From Pseudomonadota bacterium (GTDB lineage: Bacteria; Pseudomonadota; Alphaproteobacteria; Rhizobiales; Rhizobiaceae): a stretch of 10,829 bases of DNA. Shown one piece after another: positions 6,167 through 10,829 of this stretch (its first letter is position 1; each line of letters starts with the position of its first letter). Under the pieces are notes generated by a model that saw only the letters and a program-made list of their open reading frames with translations, searched no databases and was not told the DNA's origin. Both the position numbers and the translations under genes were made by a program. The stretch covers positions 1 to 10,829 of the forward strand of contig JAEYTV010000607.1 of the NCBI GenBank assembly GCA_023433855.1, in the 5' to 3' direction.

Positions 6167-7174
6167 TTACTTGCGCGCCCAAAGAACCTTGAAGCGCGCG
6201 TTGCGGCAAAGTTCGCCGTGTTCGCGGAAGTCGGCAGCCAGAACGCTTTCATAAGGCAGGCCGCGGTTTGCCACCAGCATCAGCCTGCCGCCATTCTTCA
6301 AGGCTGACGCGGCTGTTCGTATCATGGCCCTTCCAAGCTCGGGGTCGGCTGCCTGTGCTTCATGGAACGGCGGGTTCATCATTACGAAGTCATACTTCTC
6401 CCGTACCGGCTCCCCGACCAGGTCGTGCCAATAAAAACGCGCATTCGCCTCAGGGCAGTTTCGGGAGAGGTTCCGCTTGGCAGCTTCGAGCGCGCGGTAG
6501 TCTGCCTCATAAAGATCAACACGGTTCAAACGCGGCGACTTCTCCGCAAGCGTCGCTGAAAGGTAACCCCAGCCTGCGCCGAAATCGGCAGCGTTGCCAT
6601 CGAAATCGGTCGGCAGCCGGCTGGCGAGCAGTTCCGAGCCCGCATCTATGCGGTCGTGCGAGAACATGCCGGGTGCGGCCTCGTAGCGACCTTCCACCAT
6701 GACGGGAGGTTTCTTCAGCGCGGCGACGGCAAGATCGATGTCCGCCGGTCTCGCGAACCAGAGTGCCACACCATGGTACTTAGGAGTGTAATCCAGCGGC
6801 AGCCCGAGCTTCATCAGCATGTTGCGCAGCGGCTGGATGCCATCTTCCTTGCCTCCTGCCACCACGACAATGCCTCCGGGCCGGACCCGCTCGAGCGCTT
6901 CGCCCACGCGGTTTTCGTTTTCACCACGATGCTTGCTGCACAGCACGAGGGCGAAGTCGTATTCCGAACCTTCCGCCTCCGGGAAGGCATTATCTCCAAG
7001 GCCCCGAAACAGCGGCCGGAAAGGCTGTACCGCGGTGACCTCCCCCAGGAAGCCGTCGGGCAAGACGTTCCCTCCCTCGGCGCCGAGGAAGAGCACGCGC
7101 TCGCCTGCAGCCGGCAGCGGAACCGCCTCGATAACAAAAGGGTGAAACAGGGTTTTCAGCGCGTCGCGGCTCAT
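6167..7174 (-). CDS. rsmC: RsmC-like 16S rRNA guanine-N2 methyltransferase
   Basis: This is a class I SAM-dependent methyltransferase of the RsmC/RlmG type (MTS domain). RsmC methylates G1207 of 16S rRNA; the exact target of this copy is inferred. The length is 335 residues (E. coli RsmC 343). The N-terminal half (about 1-150) is the degenerate methyltransferase-like domain, ending in KYHGVALWFARP. The C-terminal half is catalytic: PGMFSHDRIDAGS at 168-180, motif I ADFGAGWGYLS at 196-206, an acidic residue in LYEAD at 221-225, and the motif IV N2-guanine signature NPPFH at 267-271. The ATG at 7174 has GGGA 6 bases upstream. The gene lies 80 bases after pnp on the same strand but beyond a strong terminator, so it needs readthrough or its own promoter, which I cannot see. 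RlmG is an alternative, though it is usually longer. Confidence 0.85.
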   Translation of the reverse strand: MSRDALKTLFHPFVIEAVPLPAAGERVLFLGAEGGNVLPDGFLGEVTAVQPFRPLFRGLGDNAFPEAEGSEYDFALVLCSKHRGENENRVGEALERVRPGGIVVVAGGKEDGIQPLRNMLMKLGLPLDYTPKYHGVALWFARPADIDLAVAALKKPPVMVEGRYEAAPGMFSHDRIDAGSELLASRLPTDFDGNAADFGAGWGYLSATLAEKSPRLNRVDLYEADYRALEAAKRNLSRNCPEANARFYWHDLVGEPVREKYDFVMMNPPFHEAQAADPELGRAMIRTAASALKNGGRLMLVANRGLPYESVLAADFREHGELCRNARFKVLWARK

Positions 7175-7204
7175 GACAGGTCCCGGCTATCGGCTTGGAT
7201 ACAG

Positions 7205-7230
7205 AAAAGGCGCGGAAAAGCTTCCGCGCC
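7205..7230 (-). terminator. Rho-independent terminator after pnp
   Basis: On the minus strand GGCGCGGAA (7222-7230) and TTCCGCGCC (7209-7217) form a perfect 9-bp stem with a 4-base loop (7218-7221), followed by TTTTCTGT. It starts 24 bases past the pnp stop. Only 30 bases remain between its T-run and the rsmC ATG. Confidence 0.85.
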
Positions 7231-7254
7231 TCGATTTCTTCAAGAGAAGGAAGC

Positions 7255-9399
7255 TTATTCAGCTGCTTCGCCGTCTGCTTTCTTCTTCTCCTGGACGATT
7301 TCCTGGCCGGTGGCCTGGTCAACGACCTTCATCGACAGGCGGACCTTGCCGCGCTCGTCGAAGCCCATCAGCTTCACCCAGACCTTGTCGCCTTCCTTGA
7401 CCACGTCCTGGGTCTTCGCCACACGCTCGGAAGCGAGTTGCGAGATATGGACGAGCCCGTCACGGGTGCCGAAGAAGTAGACGAAGGCGCCGAAATCAGC
7501 GGTCTTCACAACCGTGCCTTCATAGCTGGCGCCGACTTCCGGCTCAGCCACGATCGAATGAATCCACTTGCGGGCCGCTTCGATTTCCTTGCCGGAAGCG
7601 GAAGCGATCTTGACGGTGCCGTCGTCCTCGATGTTGATCTTGGCGCCGGTCTTCTCGACGATTTCGCGGATGACCTTGCCACCCGAGCCGATGACTTCGC
7701 GGATCTTGTCGACCGGGATGTTCATCACTTCGATGCGCGGCGCGAATTCACCGAGCTGGCCTCGGCTTTCCGAAAGAGCATTGGCCATTTCGCCGAGGAT
7801 GTGCTTGCGCCCGCCCTGTGCCTGGCTGAGAGCGACCTTCATGATCTCTTCGGTGATGCCGGCGATCTTGATGTCCATCTGCAACGAGGTGATGCCGTCA
7901 GCAGTACCGGCGACCTTGAAGTCCATGTCGCCAAGGTGGTCTTCATCACCCAGGATATCCGACAGGACCGCAAAACGGTCACCTTCAAGAATCAGGCCCA
8001 TGGCAATGCCCGCAACCGGCTTGGCCAGCGGAACGCCTGCATCCATCAGCGCGAGCGAAGTGCCGCAAACGGTCGCCATGGAGGACGAACCGTTCGACTC
8101 GGTGATCTCCGACACGACGCGCAGCGTATACGGGAACTGCTCCGCGCTCGGCAGCATCGGACGGATGGCGCGCCAAGCAAGCTTGCCGTGGCCGATTTCG
8201 CGGCGACCCGGAGAGCCCATGCGACCCGTCTCGCCGACCGAATAGGGCGGGAAGTTGTAGTGGAGCAGGAAGCGTTCCTTGTACATGCCCGTCAGCGAGT
8301 CGACATACTGCTCGTCCTCGCCCGTGCCGAGCGTGGCAACGACAATCGCCTGAGTCTCTCCGCGGGTGAAGAGCGCCGAGCCGTGGGTGCGTGGGAGGAT
8401 GCCGACTTCCGATACGATCGGACGAACGGTCTCGAGATCGCGGCCGTCTATACGGCTCTTGGTGTCGAGGATGTTCCAGCGGACGATCTTGGCCTGCAGG
8501 TGCTTGAAGATAGCGCCAACTTCTTCGGCGGTGTACTTGGCTTCGCCTTCTTCCGGCAGGAAGTGCGCCTTCACCTTGGCCTTGACGGCGTCGACGGCCG
8601 CATAACGGTCAGCCTTCTGCGTGATCTTGTAGGCCTCGCGCAGTTCAGTCTCGAAATGCTGCAGCATCTCGGCTTCGAGCGCGGAATAGTCTTCCGGCTG
8701 GAAGTCGCGCGGCTCCTTGGCTGCCACTTCGGCAAGCTTGATGATCGCGTCGATCACCGGCTGGAAGCCCTTGTGGCCAAACATCACGGCGCCGAGCATG
8801 ACGTCTTCGTTCAGTTCCTTGGCTTCCGATTCGACCATCAGGACGGCGTCCTGGGTGCCGGCAACAACGAGGTCGAGAACGGACTCGTCCATCTCGTCAA
8901 GATGCGGGTTCAGGATGTATTCGCCGTTGATGTAGCCAACGCGCGCGCCGCCAACCGGGCCCATGAACGGAACGCCGGACAGCGTCAGGGCCGCCGATGT
9001 CGCGATCATGGACAGGATGTCGGGGTTGTTTTCAAGGTCATGCTGGAGGACTGTCACGACGACCTGGGTGTCGTTCTTGTAGCCCTCCGGGAAAAGCGGG
9101 CGGATCGGCCGGTCGATCAGGCGGGAAACGAGGGTCTCGTTTTCGCTGGGACGACCTTCGCGCTTGAAGTAGCCGCCAGGGATCTTGCCGGCGGCGTAGG
9201 TCTTTTCCTGATAGTTGACGGTGAGCGGGAAGAAGTCCTGGCCGGGCTTTGGGGCCTTGGCGGAAACAACGGTGGCCAGAACGACGGTTTCACCGTAAGT
9301 CGCGAGAACGGCGCCGTCGGCCTGGCGGGCGATCTTGCCCGTTTCCAGCTTCAGCGGCCGACCGGCCCATTCGATTTCGACAGAGTGCGTATTGAACAT
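7255..9399 (-). CDS. pnp: PNPase, polyribonucleotide nucleotidyltransferase
   Basis: PNPase is a trimeric 3'-to-5' phosphorolytic exoribonuclease and degradosome component that also turns over small RNAs. The protein is 714 residues (E. coli 711). The first RNase PH domain (about 10-145) has [11 protein letters not shown] in place of the usual FFRR loop. It is followed by the helical linker (about 150-310) and the second RNase PH domain (about 315-535), with the metal-site motif [14 protein letters not shown] including Asp487 and Asp493. Next come a KH domain (about 553-612, IGSGGK) and an S1 domain (about 623-692, [14 protein letters not shown]), ending in a charged tail. The start [11 protein letters not shown] at 9399 is fixed by AAGGA 6 bases upstream; the frame stays open to 9690 but that part is not family-like. 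It follows rpsO, the classical order. The leader contains stem-loops, consistent with the RNase III/PNPase autocontrol known in E. coli. Confidence 0.98.
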   Translation of the reverse strand: MFNTHSVEIEWAGRPLKLETGKIARQADGAVLATYGETVVLATVVSAKAPKPGQDFFPLTVNYQEKTYAAGKIPGGYFKREGRPSENETLVSRLIDRPIRPLFPEGYKNDTQVVVTVLQHDLENNPDILSMIATSAALTLSGVPFMGPVGGARVGYINGEYILNPHLDEMDESVLDLVVAGTQDAVLMVESEAKELNEDVMLGAVMFGHKGFQPVIDAIIKLAEVAAKEPRDFQPEDYSALEAEMLQHFETELREAYKITQKADRYAAVDAVKAKVKAHFLPEEGEAKYTAEEVGAIFKHLQAKIVRWNILDTKSRIDGRDLETVRPIVSEVGILPRTHGSALFTRGETQAIVVATLGTGEDEQYVDSLTGMYKERFLLHYNFPPYSVGETGRMGSPGRREIGHGKLAWRAIRPMLPSAEQFPYTLRVVSEITESNGSSSMATVCGTSLALMDAGVPLAKPVAGIAMGLILEGDRFAVLSDILGDEDHLGDMDFKVAGTADGITSLQMDIKIAGITEEIMKVALSQAQGGRKHILGEMANALSESRGQLGEFAPRIEVMNIPVDKIREVIGSGGKVIREIVEKTGAKINIEDDGTVKIASASGKEIEAARKWIHSIVAEPEVGASYEGTVVKTADFGAFVYFFGTRDGLVHISQLASERVAKTQDVVKEGDKVWVKLMGFDERGKVRLSMKVVDQATGQEIVQEKKKADGEAAE

Positions 9400-9462
9400 A
9401 TCTTGTCCTTCAATGCGGGAGCACACGCTCGCCAAGCAGGCGCAGCGCACAGTCGACCGCAA

Positions 9463-9479
9463 GTGATGCGACACATCAC
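9463..9479 (-). promoter_or_regulatory. Small stem-loop in pnp leader
   Basis: GTGATG and CATCAC (9463-9468/9474-9479) pair perfectly around a 5-base loop, about 64 bases before the pnp start. No T-run follows. It could be part of a leader structure controlling pnp mRNA decay or translation. Confidence 0.35.
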
Positions 9480-9493
9480 GGGCAAGACAACGG

Positions 9494-9539
9494 GAGGCTT
9501 TGCGTTCGACGGCTCCTGGCACGCCGTGACCAAAGCCTC
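9494..9539 (-). promoter_or_regulatory. Bipartite long stem-loop in pnp leader
   Basis: GAGGCTTTG at 9494-9502 and CAAAGCCTC at 9531-9539 form a perfect 9-bp outer stem. Inside, ACGGC (9509-9513) pairs with GCCGT (9523-9527). The two stems are separated by a 6/3 internal loop and closed by a 9-base loop. The element lies 95-140 bases before the pnp start. It resembles in position and size the E. coli pnp leader hairpin cut by RNase III, but homology is not shown. Confidence 0.45.
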
Positions 9540-9666
9540 GCGGGCTTCGGCCGAAAGCATCCGGCAATCCTGCCCCATGACAGGTCGGCGGTTGTGAGGC
9601 AGCCCGGCCCATCCGGATCTGCCGATATTGTCGCCACGCATAATAAGGCGCGGCGCCAGCAATTGC

Positions 9667-9683
9667 ATCGGGCGGAGCCCGAT
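9667..9683 (-). other. Second hairpin after rpsO
   Basis: ATCGGGC and GCCCGAT form a perfect 7-bp stem with a 3-base loop. The minus-strand continuation is GCAATTGC, with no T-run. It may protect the rpsO mRNA 3' end or be a processing site. Confidence 0.35.
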
Positions 9684-9688
9684 AAGGC

Positions 9689-9720
9689 ATTCGGCGGGCC
9701 TGGGGTCAGAACCGCCGAAT
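9689..9720 (-). terminator. Hairpin right after rpsO, possible weak terminator
   Basis: ATTCGGCGG and CCGCCGAAT form a perfect 9-bp stem around a 14-base loop, starting 6 bases after the rpsO stop. On the minus strand it is followed by GCCTTATC and not a T-run, so termination would be partial. That fits the known rpsO-pnp layout, in which some transcripts end after rpsO and others read into pnp. Confidence 0.45.
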
Positions 9721-9726
9721 AATTTC

Positions 9727-9996
9727 TTAGCGGCGGATACCCAGGCTACCGATCAGCTTGGTGTAACGGCCTTCATCCTTCTTCTTGAGATAGTCAAGAA
9801 GAGAGCGACGGCTGGAGACCAGCGTCAGAAGACCACGGCGGGAATGATTGTCCTTCTTGTGGCCCTTGAAGTGCTCGGTCAGGTTGTTGATGCGCTCCGT
9901 CAGGATCGCGACCTGAACTTCGGGTGAACCGGTATCGCCCTCGGCGGTTGCGTATTCCTTGATAAGGGCCGCCTTGCGCTCTGCAGTGATCGACAT
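9727..9996 (-). CDS. rpsO: 30S ribosomal protein S15
   Basis: S15 binds the central domain of 16S rRNA early in 30S assembly, stabilises the three-way junction of helices 20-22 and contributes to an intersubunit bridge. The 89-residue length equals that of E. coli. Conserved segments are [10 protein letters not shown] (21-30), the loop [12 protein letters not shown] (46-57) that contacts rRNA, and the C-terminal [10 protein letters not shown] and LGIRR. The ATG at 9996 has AAAGGA 6 bases upstream; the upstream in-frame opening to 10215 is not S15-like. It lies between truB and pnp, the usual bacterial order. S15 commonly represses its own mRNA through a structured leader, and an inverted repeat is present upstream here. 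Confidence 0.98.
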   Translation of the reverse strand: MSITAERKAALIKEYATAEGDTGSPEVQVAILTERINNLTEHFKGHKKDNHSRRGLLTLVSSRRSLLDYLKKKDEGRYTKLIGSLGIRR

Positions 9997-10083
9997 CGGA
10001 TATCCTTTCTTGTGAAGAGGAAACAGGGACGCCAAAAGCCGGGATGTCGTCCAGCATTGGCCGTGAAAGCATGGTTTGGCGCG

Positions 10084-10116
10084 TATAGGCAGCCTTCGAT
10101 GCTGGCGCTGCCTATA
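10084..10116. repeat. Perfect 10-bp inverted repeat upstream of rpsO
   Basis: TATAGGCAGC at 10084-10093 and GCTGCCTATA at 10107-10116 are exact reverse complements separated by 13 bases. One arm contains the candidate rpsO -10 box. If transcription starts upstream of 10116 the repeat forms a strong RNA stem in the leader. If it starts near 10104 the repeat instead behaves like a DNA operator straddling the start site. Confidence 0.6.
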
Positions 10117-10139
10117 AACCAATTGCACCCTGATGGAAA
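10111..10139 (-). promoter_or_regulatory. Candidate rpsO promoter
   Basis: On the minus strand TTTCCA (10134-10139) is followed after 17 bases by TATAGG (10111-10116). Each hexamer matches consensus at four of six positions. The start would be near 10104, leaving a leader of roughly 108 bases before rpsO. The match is moderate only. Confidence 0.4.
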
Positions 10140-10172
10140 GAGGCATCTCTTTCGCTTTGAGGCCGGGCGATA

Positions 10173-10218
10173 AACCTGCAAAGGTTCGGCCGCAACAGCA
10201 ACCTTGGCCACGCAAGGT
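10173..10218 (-). other. Hairpins in the truB-rpsO spacer
   Basis: ACCTTG and CAAGGT (10201-10206/10213-10218) form a 6-bp stem with a 6-base loop. AACCT and AGGTT (10173-10177/10182-10186) form a 5-bp stem with a 4-base loop. Neither is followed by a T-run, so no clear terminator ends truB and readthrough into rpsO is likely. Confidence 0.3.
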
Positions 10219-10241
10219 CTCGGGGGCGTTTTGGAGGTCTG

Positions 10242-10829
10242 TTAGCCGAATACCCGCTTCGGACGGAATTCGCCCTCCCCGATCTCGCCAATGGCGATCA
10301 GTCGCCCGCGGGCAGTCGCATAGGCTTCCGCTTCGGCCACGGGAGCGGAACGGCCGCGCAAGATGATCGGATTGCCCATCCGGATGCGATGGGCCTGATC
10401 GTCCGTCACTGGCACATGCGGCAGGCTAGACAGCGCTTCGGCCGTCTCGATCAGGTAGGCATCGAGCGCCGCGAGGCGCTCGTCGCGATCCTCGATCGTC
10501 TCGAGCGCCACCAGATCGGCCAGAGGTACCATCTTATCTTCGCCGAATGGGGCAACGAAGGTGCGCCGCAGCTCCGATATGTGGCCGTAGCAGCCAAGGT
10601 CGCGGCCCAGGTCGCGCGCAAGTGCGCGGACATAGGTTCCCTTGCCACACTCCACCTCGAAATGGGCCGCATCAGCGGTGGCATCCAGAAGAGTGAGCCG
10701 GAAGATTTCCACCTCCCGGGAGGGAATCTCCACGACCTCGCCATCGCGAGCGAGGTCGTAGGCGCGTTCGCCAGCAATCTTGATCGCCGAGAATTGCGGC
10801 GGAACCTGGCTGATCGTGCCGGTATATCT
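10242..10829 (-). CDS. truB: TruB, tRNA pseudouridine-55 synthase, N-terminus outside window
   Basis: TruB makes the pseudouridine at position 55 in the T-loop of nearly all tRNAs and also acts as a tRNA-folding chaperone. The frame is open to the right edge, so this is the C-terminal 195 residues. The segment with the catalytic Asp (GTLDP) is missing from the window. Visible family features are [22 protein letters not shown] at the edge (the substrate-contact strand, interrupted by no stop), [15 protein letters not shown], and the RRTFVAPF motif. A C-terminal part of about 90 residues follows, with [12 protein letters not shown] and the PUA-like region. The GTG at 10733 is internal and not the start. 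It is upstream of rpsO on the same strand with a 245-base gap, giving the usual truB-rpsO-pnp order. Confidence 0.95.
   Translation of the reverse strand, partial: RYTGTISQVPPQFSAIKIAGERAYDLARDGEVVEIPSREVEIFRLTLLDATADAAHFEVECGKGTYVRALARDLGRDLGCYGHISELRRTFVAPFGEDKMVPLADLVALETIEDRDERLAALDAYLIETAEALSSLPHVPVTDDQAHRIRMGNPIILRGRSAPVAEAEAYATARGRLIAIGEIGEGEFRPKRVFG

Larger units (their letters stand above)
9400..9726 (-). other. rpsO-pnp spacer and pnp leader
   Basis: This 327-base stretch has no credible gene. In transcription order on the minus strand it holds a 9-bp hairpin and a 7-bp hairpin just after rpsO, then about 125 bases with no feature I can assign, then a long bipartite stem-loop and a small stem-loop before the pnp ribosome-binding site. 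I find no convincing -35/-10 pair, although TATTAT occurs at about 9640-9645. The open frame that extends pnp upstream has no family-like sequence. Confidence 0.6.

Noticed and set aside
7195..9597. An 800-codon open frame on the plus strand, antisense to pnp
   Set aside because: It mirrors pnp, whose codon bias leaves the opposite frame free of stops. The translation is D/H/R/L-rich, matches no family I know and has no ribosome-binding site; PNPase on the other strand is unmistakable.
9400..9690. In-frame upstream extension of pnp to 9690
   Set aside because: The sequence is not PNPase-like, contains the leader stem-loops, and the ATG at 9399 has a well-spaced AAGGA.
9997..10215. In-frame upstream extension of rpsO to 10215
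   Set aside because: S15 is 89 residues in almost all bacteria and the ATG at 9996 has AAAGGA at the correct distance; the extension covers the promoter region.
1..10829. A novel defence, mobile or biosynthetic system
   Set aside because: All genes but one fall into known conserved families in a typical rhizobial chromosomal order; there are no mobile-element signatures, arrays or compositional breaks that I can see.

Overview
This window is ordinary alpha-proteobacterial chromosome, most likely from Rhizobiaceae or a close relative in Hyphomicrobiales. The evidence is the GC-rich coding style, a Fur-family Irr iron regulator with the rhizobial HHH motif, and the gene order truB-rpsO-pnp-rsmC facing fabI-fabB-fabA next to irr. 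From memory, that order matches the Sinorhizobium/Rhizobium chromosome. I see no tRNA, rRNA, insertion sequence, CRISPR array, phage gene or attachment site, and no sign of a foreign island.

Left part (1-2770). A DUF1275/YoaK-type membrane protein runs in from the left edge. It is followed by an ElyC/YdcF-like (DUF218) gene whose N- and C-terminal halves lie in different frames, so there is an apparent single-base deletion near position 900. Converging on it with no spacer is a small secreted six-cysteine protein of unknown function. Diverging from that is a TRIC-family (UPF0126) membrane channel.

Middle (2772-6153). irr and the fabA-fabB-fabI cluster diverge from a roughly 300-base control region. 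irr has a good sigma-70-type promoter. The fab side has a weaker -10 element with a near-palindrome at the -35 position and a leader containing hairpins. FabA introduces the cis double bond, FabB elongates the unsaturated intermediate and FabI does the enoyl reduction, so the cluster makes up the unsaturated fatty acid branch. All catalytic residues are present. Two different hairpins between fabI and rsmC serve as terminators for the two opposite directions.

Right part (6167-10829, minus strand). truB (cut by the right edge), rpsO, pnp and an rsmC-like methyltransferase gene form an RNA and ribosome maintenance block: tRNA pseudouridylation, ribosomal protein S15, the exoribonuclease PNPase and a probable rRNA guanine methyltransferase. 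The rpsO promoter/leader carries a perfect 10-bp inverted repeat. The 327-base rpsO-pnp spacer holds several stem-loops that resemble post-transcriptional control. A strong terminator lies between pnp and rsmC.

I did not find a convincing undescribed system. The points worth checking are the frameshifted ElyC-like gene, the uncharacterised secreted protein, and the RNA or operator structures in front of rpsO, pnp and fabA.
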